Positions 26,231 through 34,865 of a stretch of 64,000 nt of DNA are shown here, piece after piece. The stretch is from the NCBI GenBank assembly GCA_031399025.1, contig JANNOJ010000063.1, forward strand, positions 17,695 through 81,694. The letters run 5' to 3'. Each line of letters begins with the position of its first letter. Positions within the stretch are counted from its first letter, which is position 1. This DNA is from CBDBZL01 sp031399025. GTDB taxonomy: Bacteria; Pseudomonadota; Alphaproteobacteria; Sphingomonadales; Sphingomonadaceae. A model generated the notes under the pieces. The model was not told the origin of the DNA. It saw only the letters and a program-made list of their open reading frames with translations, and made no database searches. A program made the position numbers and the translations under genes.

Positions 26231-26902
26231 CTAGTCGAGCCGGTAGACGATGGTGGTCGAGGTGCTGGCGGGGATCGGATCGCCGGCGGCGTTGAGCGCC
26301 GGGTTGTACCGGGCATAGCGCTGCATACCCTGACATGCGGCCTCGTCGAGGACGCTCTCCCCGCTCGAGCGTGACACGGTGCACCCCGTGACGCGGCCGT
26401 CGGTGCCGATCTGGACCGTCACGCCGACCGACCCTTCGATCTCGCGGCGAACGGCGGTAGCCGGATAATTTTCCTGGATCCGCGCCGCCCAGCGGCTCTG
26501 GCCATCGGGCGTCACGCCGCGCGCTTGGGACGGCGCGGGCGGCGCGGGCGGGGCCGGCGGGGCGACCGGGGCCGGCGGCGGCACGATCAGCCGCGGCGGC
26601 GCGGGCGGCTGAATGGTCACTTGCGTCCGGATCGGCGGCGGGGCCACGGCGACGTTGATCGGCGGCGGCGGCGCGACGGGCGGCGGCGGCGCATCGACCG
26701 GCTCGGGCGGCGGCGGCTCCTCCTCCGGTTCCTCGGGCTCGGGCTCCTCGATGTCGATCGTGGTCACGCGCTCAACGATGTTGGAAACCGCCGAATAGGC
26801 CAGACCGGTTATCAGGGCATAGCCGAGCGCAAGGTGGATGAGGACGACGAGAATGATCGCGATGATGCGATTGCCGCTCATTTGCTGGTCAGCGTAAGCC
26901 AT
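26231..26902 (-). CDS. tonB: TonB energy-transducing protein
   Basis: A 223-residue TonB. One N-terminal membrane anchor (IIAIILVVLIHLALGYALITG), then an acidic stretch (EEPEPEEPEEEPPPPEP), a long proline-rich spacer (PPPPVAPPPPINV onward) that spans the periplasm, and a C-terminal TonB domain (NYPATAVRREIEGSVGVTVQIGTDGRV, about residues 140-165). It is first in the cluster with exbB and two exbD genes and drives uptake through outer-membrane receptors. Confidence 0.94.
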   Translation of the reverse strand: MAYADQQMSGNRIIAIILVVLIHLALGYALITGLAYSAVSNIVERVTTIDIEEPEPEEPEEEPPPPEPVDAPPPPVAPPPPINVAVAPPPIRTQVTIQPPAPPRLIVPPPAPVAPPAPPAPPAPSQARGVTPDGQSRWAARIQENYPATAVRREIEGSVGVTVQIGTDGRVTGCTVSRSSGESVLDEAACQGMQRYARYNPALNAAGDPIPASTSTTIVYRLD

Positions 26903-27238
26903 CCGGTCCCTTCACTCCGCTAAAGGTACAGCATATCCGGGTCGCCGCATGAGGCCCGGATTCGTATCCTGCCAGCCGCAATCAAGCTTTGTCCACCCGC
27001 AAGATGCACCAGCTTCGCTTTCGATCCCGTGGGAGCGCCGCAAGACCCGTGCGGGCCCATGGTGCCCAACTCGCCTAGCCCCTGTTCGGCGAGGTCTTAT
27101 CGACGATGCCAAGGCTGGGCAATCGCTTTGTCGGTTAAGCCGTGATTCACTTCGTTCCTCGGCAATACACCCGTAAGAACGGGGGCCAAAGGGGCCTTAT
27201 CTGTCCCAGAATGTGACTTCGCTAGCGAGGAGATCAAC
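26903..27238. other. Divergent intergenic region between tonB and an exported protein gene
   Basis: About 336 bases with no supported gene. It must contain the promoters of tonB (minus) and of the exported protein (plus). I did not see a convincing Fur-box palindrome near tonB. A GAGGAG ribosome binding site ends the region, 6 bases before the ATG at 27239. Confidence 0.4.
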
Positions 27239-28165
27239 ATGCAGCGCGGTGTCCGCCGGTATTCGGGCAGGCCGGCACGCGGTATTGCGGGGCAAATCGC
27301 CATCGGGGCGCCCGCCGCCGCGCTGGTGCTCGCCGCGCTGGCGGGCTGCGCCCCGCCCGCAGCAGCCCAGGACCGCCCGGCCCGGGGCGAGGCGGCGGCG
27401 AGCTTGCCGGCCCCCGCACCCGGCGCCGCGGAGCCATCCTATGCAGCGCTGGTCGACCTGGCCCGGGCGGCCGAGTTCACCGTGATCGCCGCCATCGCCG
27501 ACCAGGCCCGCGTTCCGCCCGAGCGCGCGCCCGGTCTCGCGCCGGGCAAGGTGCGGCTCTATCTCGAGGCTGAAACCGAGACCTTGCTGGCCGGGCGCTC
27601 GGCGATTGGCGCATCGCTCGCCTTCCTCGCCGATCGCGACCTCGATGGCCGCGGCCGCGCGCCCGACCTCGAAGACGAACGCTTCCTGCTCTTCGCCAGA
27701 GCCGTGCCCGGGCGGCCGGGGGAGATCCAGCTGGTCTCGCCCGCCGCCATGCTGCCCGCCTCGCCCGAACTGGTCGAACGCGCCCGCAGCGTGCTGCGCC
27801 AGCTGGCCGAGGGTCCGCCGCTACCGCGGGTGACGGGCATCCGCGAGGTGATCTCGATCGCCGGTAACCTCGCCGGCGAATCCGAGACGCAGCTGTTCCT
27901 CGCGAGCGCGGGCGGCGAGCCGGTCTCGCTCACCGTGCTGCGCCGCCCCGGCATGGCGCCGCAATGGGGCGTGTCGTGGACCGAGATCGTCGACCCGGCT
28001 GCCCGCCCGGCCCTTCCCGAGACGCTGGCCTGGCATGGCCTGGCCTGCTTCCTGCCGCCCGAACTGCCCGACGCCGCCTTCCTCCAGCAGGAATCCGCCG
28101 CCCGCGCCCGCGCCCGCGCAGACTACGCCTTCGTCCTGGCCGATCTCGGCCCCTGCGCTCGCTGA
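27239..28165 (+). CDS. Conserved exported protein of unknown function
   Basis: A 308-residue protein with a twin-arginine-free N-terminal signal (LVLAALAGCAPPAAAQD). The LAGC lipobox near residues 34-37 suggests a lipoprotein; cleavage at AAAQ is the alternative. The rest is a soluble periplasmic domain with VRLYLEAETETLLAGRSAIG and FLADRDLDGRGRAPDLEDERFLLFAR; I recognise no family. A strong ribosome binding site (GAGGAG) precedes the ATG. It lies upstream of hom on the same strand with a 106-base gap. Confidence 0.75.
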   Translation: MQRGVRRYSGRPARGIAGQIAIGAPAAALVLAALAGCAPPAAAQDRPARGEAAASLPAPAPGAAEPSYAALVDLARAAEFTVIAAIADQARVPPERAPGLAPGKVRLYLEAETETLLAGRSAIGASLAFLADRDLDGRGRAPDLEDERFLLFARAVPGRPGEIQLVSPAAMLPASPELVERARSVLRQLAEGPPLPRVTGIREVISIAGNLAGESETQLFLASAGGEPVSLTVLRRPGMAPQWGVSWTEIVDPAARPALPETLAWHGLACFLPPELPDAAFLQQESAARARARADYAFVLADLGPCAR

Positions 28166-28271
28166 GCGTCCGGGCGATCCTGCCGCGGCCGGGGGCGAGC
28201 CTCTAGCCAACCGCCGTCCGGCTCCCTAACCCCGCACGCCGAGGCGGCAGGCAGGGCGAAGGATCGACACG

Positions 28272-29591
28272 GTGACGACAAATCTGCGGATCGCGCTCGC
28301 CGGGCTCGGCACGGTCGGCGCCGGGGTGATCCGGCTGCTGGCGGCGAACGGCGCGCTGGTCGCCGCGCGCGCCGGCCGGCCGATCGAGGTGGTCGCCGTC
28401 TCCGCCCGCAACCGGGCGCGTGATCGCGGCGTCGACCTGAGCGCCTTCGCTTGGGAGGACGACCTGGCCACCCTCGCCGCGCGCGCCGATGTGGATGTGG
28501 TGGTCGAGCTGGTCGGCGGCGCGGACGGCCCGGCGCTGGCGCTCGCCCGGCGCACGCTGGGCAGCGGCAAGGGCCTGGTCACCGCCAACAAGGCGATGAT
28601 CGCCCATCACGGACTGGAGCTGGCCCGCCTCGCCGAAGGCGCCAATGCGGGACGGGGCACCGCGCTGCGCTTTGAGGCGGCGGTGGCGGGCGGCATCCCG
28701 GCCATCAAGGGCCTCGCTGAAGGCGCGGCGGCCAACCGCATCGCCGGGCTCTACGGCATCCTCAACGGCACCTGCAATTACATCCTGGCGACCATGGAGC
28801 AGACCGGCGCCGACTTCGCCGCCGTGCTGCGCGAGGCGCAGGCGCTGGGCTACGCCGAGGCCGACCCGGCGTTCGACATCGAGGGCACCGACGCGGCGCA
28901 TAAGCTCGCCATCCTGGCGGCGCTGGCCTTCGGCACGCAGCCCGATTTCGCCGGAGTGGACGCGGTCGGCATCGCCGCGATCCGCGCCGCCGACATCGCC
29001 CAGGCGGCGACGCTGGGCCATGTCATCCGCCTGGTCGGCCGGGCCGAGATGGTCGCCTTGCCCGGGAGCGGGGAGAGATTGTTCCAGCGCGTCGCCCCCT
29101 TCCTGGTGCCGCGCAGCCATCCGCTGGCCGCGGTCGACGGGCCGACCAACGCGGTGGTGATCGAGGGCGATTTCGCCGGCCGCCTGCTGTTCCAGGGCGC
29201 CGGCGCGGGCGCCGGGCCGACCGCCAGCGCGGTGGTGGCTGATCTCATCGACATCGCCCGGGGCGCCACCCTGCCGCCGTTCGGGCTTCCCGTCGCCCAG
29301 CTTGCCGCCGCCATCCCGGCCGACCCGGGCGAGCGCCGCGACCGCGCCTATATCCGCTTCACCCTCGCCGACCGGCCGGGCGTGCTGGCCCAGATCACCG
29401 CCGCCATGCGCGATGCCGGGGTGTCGATCGAGAGCCTGATCCAGCAGGGCCGGCCGAACGAAGGCGGCGAGGTGCTGGTGGCGATGGTCACGCACGAGGC
29501 GCCCGAACGCGCGGTCTCGCACGCGCTGGCGCTGCTCGAAGGCGCGCCCGACATCGCCGAGCCGCCGCTGGTCATGCGCCTGCTCGATTAG
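28272..29591 (+). CDS. hom: Homoserine dehydrogenase
   Basis: A 439-residue enzyme reducing aspartate semialdehyde to homoserine, the branch to threonine and methionine. The NAD(P)-binding GLGTVGAGV is at about residues 10-18; VTANKAMIAHHG, GILNGTCNYIL and DIEGTDAAHKLAILAALAFG carry the catalytic Asp/Lys and Glu residues. A C-terminal ACT domain (DRPGVLAQITAAMRDAGVSIESLIQ) suggests feedback by an amino acid. The GTG start follows AAGGA. Its stop overlaps a convergent gene by 4 bases. Confidence 0.96.
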   Translation: MTTNLRIALAGLGTVGAGVIRLLAANGALVAARAGRPIEVVAVSARNRARDRGVDLSAFAWEDDLATLAARADVDVVVELVGGADGPALALARRTLGSGKGLVTANKAMIAHHGLELARLAEGANAGRGTALRFEAAVAGGIPAIKGLAEGAAANRIAGLYGILNGTCNYILATMEQTGADFAAVLREAQALGYAEADPAFDIEGTDAAHKLAILAALAFGTQPDFAGVDAVGIAAIRAADIAQAATLGHVIRLVGRAEMVALPGSGERLFQRVAPFLVPRSHPLAAVDGPTNAVVIEGDFAGRLLFQGAGAGAGPTASAVVADLIDIARGATLPPFGLPVAQLAAAIPADPGERRDRAYIRFTLADRPGVLAQITAAMRDAGVSIESLIQQGRPNEGGEVLVAMVTHEAPERAVSHALALLEGAPDIAEPPLVMRLLD

Positions 29592-30136
29592 GGGGTCGGC
29601 GCCGGCTCGCCCATCACCCCTCCGGGGCTGCCGGTCGCCTCTTCGGGCGCGCGCAAGACCGCGGCGGCCTCCTCAGCCGACAGCGGTTCGGGCAGTGCCG
29701 CCAGGTCGATCATCAAGGCGCGCGGCGCGACCGCGCCGACCATCAGGCAATTCGCCCGGCCGCGCGTGTGCAGGCAGGAGGGGTTGAAATCCGGCGCGCG
29801 CGGGGCGCCGCTTGCCGTGTCGCGGATCGCGGCGCCCACGGGCCGCGCGGCCGGCTGCTCCAATCTGTAGCGCGCCCCGTCCACCCGCTCGCGGCAGACG
29901 ATGATGACATTGCCTTCGGCTCCCGCTTCGCCCGGCTGCGCCCCGTCGCTCGGGCATGCGGTCACCTGCTCCTCCCGCAAGGCGGAATAAGTCGCGCGCG
30001 CCGTGGCGAGTGCCTCCTCGGCAGTGATCGCGCCCGCCCCCGAGGCATCCTCCTGCGCCGCGGCGGCGGCCGGCAGCGCCATCAGCAGGAGCAGCACGGC
30101 ACGCCTTCCGCTCGTCCCCGAGCCGCTACTCGACAT
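29588..30136 (-). CDS. Exported hypothetical protein (182 aa)
   Basis: A secreted protein with a signal peptide (RRAVLLLLMALPAAAAAQED). The mature part has four cysteines, likely two disulfides, around VTACPSDG, VIIVCRERVDGARYRLE and PSCLHTRGRANCLMVG; the 'CRER' and 'R-YRLP/E' pattern recurs in small sphingomonad exported proteins, but no function is known. The ATG at 30136 follows GAGGG with 7 bases; a GTG six bases upstream is in frame. It converges on hom and is divergent from glpX. Confidence 0.65.
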   Translation of the reverse strand: MSSSGSGTSGRRAVLLLLMALPAAAAAQEDASGAGAITAEEALATARATYSALREEQVTACPSDGAQPGEAGAEGNVIIVCRERVDGARYRLEQPAARPVGAAIRDTASGAPRAPDFNPSCLHTRGRANCLMVGAVAPRALMIDLAALPEPLSAEEAAAVLRAPEEATGSPGGVMGEPAPTP

Positions 30137-30196
30137 CGTCACACCCTCGGCCTAAGCGCCGGGGCCTACCATCATCGCCGGGGGAGTGAATTGCCG

Positions 30197-31231
30197 ATGA
30201 ACACGCAGCACCCGGCCGAACCCAACGCCTCCGCACCCGCTGCTGCTGCCGCTGCGGGCGCGCCGCTCGCCTCCTCCGTGCTCGACCGCGGGCTCGTGCT
30301 CGAACTGGTCCGGGTCACCGAGGCGGCCGCCATCGCCGCCTCGCTGCTGATCGGCCGCGGCGACGAGAAGGCCGCCGACCACGCCGCCGTCGAGGCCATG
30401 CGCCGGGCGTTCGACAAGCTCGAGATCGACGGCACGGTGGTGATCGGCGAGGGCGAGCGCGACGAGGCGCCCATGCTCTACATCGGCGAAAAGGTGGGCG
30501 GGGCGCCTGGCACGGGGCCCAAGATCGACATCGCGCTCGATCCGCTGGAAGGCACCACCATCACCGCCAAGGCCGGCCCTAACGCGCTCGCCGTCCTCGC
30601 CGCGGCGGAAGCGGGCTGCCTGCTCAACGCGCCCGACGTCTACATGGAGAAGCTGGCGGTCGGCCCCGGCTATCCGGCGGGCGTCGTGGGCCTCGAGCGC
30701 TCGGTGCAGGAGAACGTCGCCTCGCTCGCCGCGGCCAAGGGCGTGACGCCGGCGCAGATCATGGTCTGCGTGCTCGACCGGCCGCGCCATGCCGAGCTCA
30801 TCGCCACCCTGCGCTCGCTGGGCTGCGGCGTCGCGCTGATCGGCGACGGCGACGTCGCCGGGGTCATCGCCACCACCGATCCCGAGACCCAGATCGACCT
30901 CTACATGGGTTCGGGCGGCGCGCCCGAAGGGGTGCTGGCCGCCGCGGCGCTGCGCTGCGTGGGCGGGCAGTTCAACGGCCGGCTGCTGTTCCGCAACGAC
31001 GAGGAACGCGCCCGCGCCCACCGCTGGGGGATCGCGGACCTCGACCGGATCTACCTGCTCGAGGATCTCGCCAAGGGCGACTGCATCTTCGCCGCCACCG
31101 GCGTTACCGACGGCTCGATGCTCCAGGGCGTCAAGCGCCTGCGCGGCGGTAGGATGACCACTGAGAGCGTGGTGATGCGCGCGAGTTCAGGCACCGTGCG
31201 CTGGGTGCGGGGGGAGCACCACAGCGAATAG
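30197..31231 (+). CDS. glpX: Class II fructose-1,6-bisphosphatase
   Basis: A 344-residue GlpX-type phosphatase for gluconeogenesis. Visible hallmarks: IGRGDEKAADHAAVEAMR, VIGEGERDEAPMLYIGE with metal-binding Glu residues, DIALDPLEGTT with the catalytic aspartate cluster, and IATTDPETQIDLYMGSGGAPEGVLAA. The ATG at 30197 has GGGGAG upstream. The N-terminal 20 residues are alanine-rich and variable. It stands alone but lies next to hom; both are central metabolism genes. Confidence 0.95.
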   Translation: MNTQHPAEPNASAPAAAAAAGAPLASSVLDRGLVLELVRVTEAAAIAASLLIGRGDEKAADHAAVEAMRRAFDKLEIDGTVVIGEGERDEAPMLYIGEKVGGAPGTGPKIDIALDPLEGTTITAKAGPNALAVLAAAEAGCLLNAPDVYMEKLAVGPGYPAGVVGLERSVQENVASLAAAKGVTPAQIMVCVLDRPRHAELIATLRSLGCGVALIGDGDVAGVIATTDPETQIDLYMGSGGAPEGVLAAAALRCVGGQFNGRLLFRNDEERARAHRWGIADLDRIYLLEDLAKGDCIFAATGVTDGSMLQGVKRLRGGRMTTESVVMRASSGTVRWVRGEHHSE

Positions 31232-31256
31232 GCGCGTGGCGCAATGTGCCGCGCGC

Positions 31257-32006
31257 TCAGCGCCGCCCATCGCCGAGGGGCAGCCTGGGTCCGCCGAGCG
31301 GGGGCGATTGCACTGGTGCTCCCGGTACGCTCCCGGCGCCGCGCTGGGCCCCTGCCGCTCCGTCCCGGGCGGCCGACAGGATCGGTGACCCGCCGCGATC
31401 GCCGTGGCCGTGCTCGCGCCGGTGCGCAGCGAGCAATTCGGCCAGCAGGCTCTTGCCCACAGCCCAGTCGCCCAAGCCCGACCGGGCGTTGATGTGGCCC
31501 ACCGCGCCGGCGTTCACGAAGCGGGAACCCCACTCGCTCGCCAGCTCCGCTGCCGCATCGAGCCCACACAAACCGTCGTCTTCGCTTGCCGCGAGTATGG
31601 ACCGAAACGGGAGCGCGCTGCGAGCGCCCGAGCGGAACCGTGCCAGGCGCGGATCGATGCCGGGCCGGTCGACCTCGGGCGGGGCCACCAACAGCGCGCC
31701 CACCACCGGGTTGCCCTCCGACGGCTGCTCGAATTGCGCCCACCACGACACCGCGAGGCAGCCCAGGCTGTGGGCCACCAGGATGATCGGCCGTTCCGCC
31801 CGGTGGATCGCCAGGTTGAGCTTGTTCACCCAGGTGTTCCGGTGCGGATCGTTCCACATGCCCAGGTCCACCCGCCGGCATTCGCTGCACTGGGCTTCCC
31901 ACAGCGTCTGCCAATGCCCCGCGCCGCTGTTGTCGAGCCCGGGCACCATGAGGATCAGCGGATTGCCGGCCAGCCGGACTTCATCGAGCGCGAGGTAATG
32001 AACCAT
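31257..32006 (-). CDS. Alpha/beta hydrolase, RBBP9/YdeN family
   Basis: A 249-residue predicted serine hydrolase of the RBBP9/YdeN type. The N-terminal LILMVPGLDNSGAGHWQTLWE, the nucleophile elbow VAHSLGCLAVSWW (Ser about residue 80) and the late GHINARSGLGDW histidine match that family. The C-terminal 40 residues are low-complexity. The ATG at 32006 follows GGAG by 8 bases; upstream in-frame sequence has no homology. The substrate is unknown. Confidence 0.85.
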   Translation of the reverse strand: MVHYLALDEVRLAGNPLILMVPGLDNSGAGHWQTLWEAQCSECRRVDLGMWNDPHRNTWVNKLNLAIHRAERPIILVAHSLGCLAVSWWAQFEQPSEGNPVVGALLVAPPEVDRPGIDPRLARFRSGARSALPFRSILAASEDDGLCGLDAAAELASEWGSRFVNAGAVGHINARSGLGDWAVGKSLLAELLAAHRREHGHGDRGGSPILSAARDGAAGAQRGAGSVPGAPVQSPPLGGPRLPLGDGRR

Positions 32007-32273
32007 GGGTACCACTCCATTGTCGCCGGCGAGGCATTGCGACTCGCATGCTGAGGCGAGACCACCATAACTCAATCGATCCAGTTGAGAATGGTTTGTG
32101 GATAATCCGTGACCTTCCCGGGCCATCCCGAGTGGAGCGCTGCCGGATCCGCCCTCTGACGCCCGCGAGTCCGGTGTCGGGGATTGTGCCTGCGCGCTTG
32201 GTTGCAATCAGATGACGCTGGTTTAGAGCCGCGCGGCAGGATTCTCACGAAGCCGCGGGGGCACAGCCAAGCG

Positions 32274-33209
32274 ATGAAGATCATGTCCGGCAACGCCAAC
32301 CTGCCGCTCGCCCGGGCGATCGCCGGCTATCTCGAAGTGCCGCTCACCGATGCCTCGGTCCGCCGCTTCGCCGACGAGGAGATCTTCGTCGAGATCCACG
32401 AGAACGTGCGCGGCGAGGACGTGTTCATCGTCCAGCCGACCGGCTTTCCGGCCAACGACAACCTGATGGAACTGCTGATCTGCACCGATGCGCTGCGGCG
32501 CGCCTCGGCCAAGCGGATCACCGCCGTCATTCCCTATTTCGGCTACGGCCGGCAGGACCGCAAACCCGGCCCGCGCACGCCCATCTCGGCCAAGCTGGTG
32601 GCCAACCTCATCACCGAGGCGGGCGCCAACCGGGTGCTGGCGGTGGACCTGCACGCCGGGCAGATCCAGGGCTTCTTCGACATCCCCACCGACAACCTCT
32701 ATGCCGCCCCGGTGATGGCCGCCGACATCCAGGCGCGCTTCGCCAGCGACCGCCTCACCGTGGTCTCGCCCGACGTGGGCGGAGTGGTGCGCGCCAGGGC
32801 GCTGGCCAAGCGGCTCGACAATTCGCCGCTGGCCATCGTCGACAAGCGCCGCGAGAAACCGGGCGAATCCGAGGTGATGAACATCATCGGCGAGGTCGCG
32901 GCACGCGACTGCATCCTGATCGACGACATCATCGATTCGGGCGGCACCTTGTGCAACGCGGCCGACGCGCTGATGCAGGCCGGGGCCAAGAGCGTGGCCG
33001 CCTACATCACCCACGGCGTGCTGTCGGGGGGCGCGGTGGCGCGGATCGACCAGTCGGTGCTGGGCGAACTGGTCATCACCGACACCATCCGGCCCACCGA
33101 CGCCGCGCGCGATTGCGGGCGCATCCGCATCCTCACCATCGCGCCCCTCGTCGGCGAGGCGGTGCGCCGCATCGCCGACGAGAGCAGCGTCTCCAGCCTG
33201 TTCGACTGA
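32274..33209 (+). CDS. prs: Ribose-phosphate pyrophosphokinase
   Basis: A 311-residue PRPP synthetase making the ribose donor for purine, pyrimidine, histidine, tryptophan and NAD synthesis. GNANLPLARAIAGYL begins the fold; IPYFGYGRQDRK is the ATP flexible-loop region, VDLHAGQIQGFFDIP a signature, and DDIIDSGGT the PRPP-binding loop (about residues 220-228). The ATG at 32274 gives the normal family N-terminus. Its stop overlaps the start of the next gene (TGATG). PRPP also feeds the UbiA-type reaction proposed near the right end of the window. Confidence 0.97.
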   Translation: MKIMSGNANLPLARAIAGYLEVPLTDASVRRFADEEIFVEIHENVRGEDVFIVQPTGFPANDNLMELLICTDALRRASAKRITAVIPYFGYGRQDRKPGPRTPISAKLVANLITEAGANRVLAVDLHAGQIQGFFDIPTDNLYAAPVMAADIQARFASDRLTVVSPDVGGVVRARALAKRLDNSPLAIVDKRREKPGESEVMNIIGEVAARDCILIDDIIDSGGTLCNAADALMQAGAKSVAAYITHGVLSGGAVARIDQSVLGELVITDTIRPTDAARDCGRIRILTIAPLVGEAVRRIADESSVSSLFD

Positions 33210-33643
33210 TGCCGAAGGCGAGGCTCCGCAACGTTGCGACCCTTGCGCTGGCTCCCGCGCTCGCAGCCTGCATCGCCCCTCGTCCGGGCCCCCAGTCCGC
33301 CCCGGCGCCCACCGCCTATCTGCCGCCGCTCGGATCCAACCAGGTGTTCCGCGCGCGCACTGCCGCCGCGCCGGGCCACGAGCTGATCGTTGCCGACCTG
33401 CGCCTGCCGCCCGATGCCGTGGGCGAGGCGCATTGGCATCCGTGGGAGGAGTTCCTCTACGTCATCGAAGGCAGCGCGGTGATCGACCTCGCTGGCCGGC
33501 CGCGGCCGCTAGCGGCGGGCGAGAGCTTCGTCATCCCGGCGCGTACCGTCCACACGCCGCGCGCCGGGCCGCGAGGCTTCCGCGCCATCGTCACCCGCGT
33601 CCACGATGAGGGCGATCCGGTGAGCATTCCCGCGGGCGATTGA
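33209..33643 (+). CDS. Cupin-domain lipoprotein
   Basis: A 144-residue protein with a lipoprotein-type N-terminus (ALAPALAACIAP) and one cupin beta-barrel. The cupin metal motifs are partly visible as GEAHWHPWEEFLYVIEG and VIPARTVHTPRAG, keeping two His and a Glu in motif 1 and His in motif 2. The start overlaps the prs stop (TGATG), so it is translationally coupled to prs. The exported location makes a role in PRPP metabolism unlikely. Substrate unknown. Confidence 0.75.
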   Translation: MPKARLRNVATLALAPALAACIAPRPGPQSAPAPTAYLPPLGSNQVFRARTAAAPGHELIVADLRLPPDAVGEAHWHPWEEFLYVIEGSAVIDLAGRPRPLAAGESFVIPARTVHTPRAGPRGFRAIVTRVHDEGDPVSIPAGD

Positions 33644-33694
33644 CGTTCTGGGACTGTCGCAGGGCCGCTGTTGCCAGCGCCATCCCCGCACGCC

Positions 33695-34492
33695 ATGGCG
33701 CCAGGCATGACCGATGCCGACATCGCCGTCGCCCACCGCCTCGCCGATGCCGCGCGCGCCGAGATCCGGCCGCTGTTCCGCACCGGGCTCGTCTCGGAAG
33801 CCAAGGAAGATGCCTCCCCCGTCACCATGGCCGACCGCAACGCCGAGGCCGCCATGCGCCGAATTCTCGATGCCGAGCTGCCCCACGATGGCGTCCACGG
33901 CGAGGAATACGGCGTCAAGGAGGGCCGCTCGGGCCGCCAATGGGTGCTCGATCCGGTCGACGGCACCACCGCTTTCCTCGCCGGCCGGCCGATCTTCGGC
34001 ACGCTGATCGCGCTATTGGTGAAGGGTTTTCCGGTGCTCGGCGTGATCGACCAGCCGATCCTGGGCGAGCGCTGGCTGGGTGCGGCGGGGCGCCCGACCG
34101 CGTTCAACGGGCCGAACCGTAGCAGCGCCGCGCGCACCCGTGCCTGTCCCGCCCTGGGGGGGGCGAGCCTCGCCACCACCGGGCCGCAATATTTCTCCGC
34201 CGAGGAAGGCCACACCTTCATGACCCTGGCCGCCCAAACCGATCACAAGCGCATGGTGATGGGCGGCGACTGCTACAATTACGCCATGCTGGCCAGCGGC
34301 CATCTCGACCTCGTCTGCGAGGCGGGGCTCAAGCTGCACGATTACGCCGCGTTGGTCCCGGTGGTGGAGGGCGCGGGCGGGCTGATGGCCGATTGGAACG
34401 GCGAGCCGCTGCATGCAGGTTCCGACGGCCGGGTCCTGGCGCTGGGCGATCCCGCCCGCCTCGACGACGTGCTCGAGGCGATGCGGAGCTAG
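33695..34492 (+). CDS. hisN: Inositol-monophosphatase-family histidinol-phosphatase
   Basis: A 265-residue Mg-dependent phosphatase of the IMPase family. The metal sites are visible: HGEEYG (Glu), WVLDPVDGTTAFLAG (the DPxDGT motif at about residues 90-95) and the late LKLHDYAALVPVVEGAGG. The HDYA variant and IFGTLIAL context match HisN-type histidinol-phosphatases rather than inositol monophosphatase (WD). The start may be ATG 33695 or ATG 33707. It is 51 bases behind the cupin gene and probably co-transcribed. Confidence 0.82.
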   Translation: MAPGMTDADIAVAHRLADAARAEIRPLFRTGLVSEAKEDASPVTMADRNAEAAMRRILDAELPHDGVHGEEYGVKEGRSGRQWVLDPVDGTTAFLAGRPIFGTLIALLVKGFPVLGVIDQPILGERWLGAAGRPTAFNGPNRSSAARTRACPALGGASLATTGPQYFSAEEGHTFMTLAAQTDHKRMVMGGDCYNYAMLASGHLDLVCEAGLKLHDYAALVPVVEGAGGLMADWNGEPLHAGSDGRVLALGDPARLDDVLEAMRS

Positions 34493-34572
34493 TCGCCATC
34501 AGGCGGCGATTGCCTCCACCCGCGCCCCCGCATAGAACGGGCGCGACCATCCTGGACGAGGGAACCACCGCC

Positions 34573-34845
34573 ATGCACCCGATCCGCGTACTCCTCCTGA
34601 CCGCTGGCCTCGTTGCCGCGGGCGCCCTGACGGCCTGCTCGGAGAGCACCGAGGAGAGCGCCGAGGCGACGCTCGACAACATGGCCGCCGACGCCGAGGC
34701 CACGCTCGAAGTGGTCGGCGAGGACGTCGAGGAAGCGGCCGCCGAGGCCGGCGCCGCGCTCGAGGAGGGCGCCGCCGAAGTGGATGCGGAAGTCGACGAG
34801 TTCCAGGCCGAGGTGGAGGCCGAACGCGCGGATGGGCCCCAATAG
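34573..34845 (+). CDS. Small acidic alanine/glutamate-rich lipoprotein
   Basis: A 90-residue predicted lipoprotein: signal LLLTAGLVAAGALTAC with the lipobox LTAC, then a mature part made almost wholly of Ala, Glu, Asp and Val (EEAAAEAGAALEEGAAEVDAE), likely one long amphipathic helix. Such entericidin-like or periplasmic stress lipoproteins are common, but no function is known. GAGGGA precedes the ATG. The gene stands between hisN and the convergent nadB. Confidence 0.7.
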   Translation: MHPIRVLLLTAGLVAAGALTACSESTEESAEATLDNMAADAEATLEVVGEDVEEAAAEAGAALEEGAAEVDAEVDEFQAEVEAERADGPQ

Positions 34846-34865
34846 CGGCCGCCCAGGCGCACCCG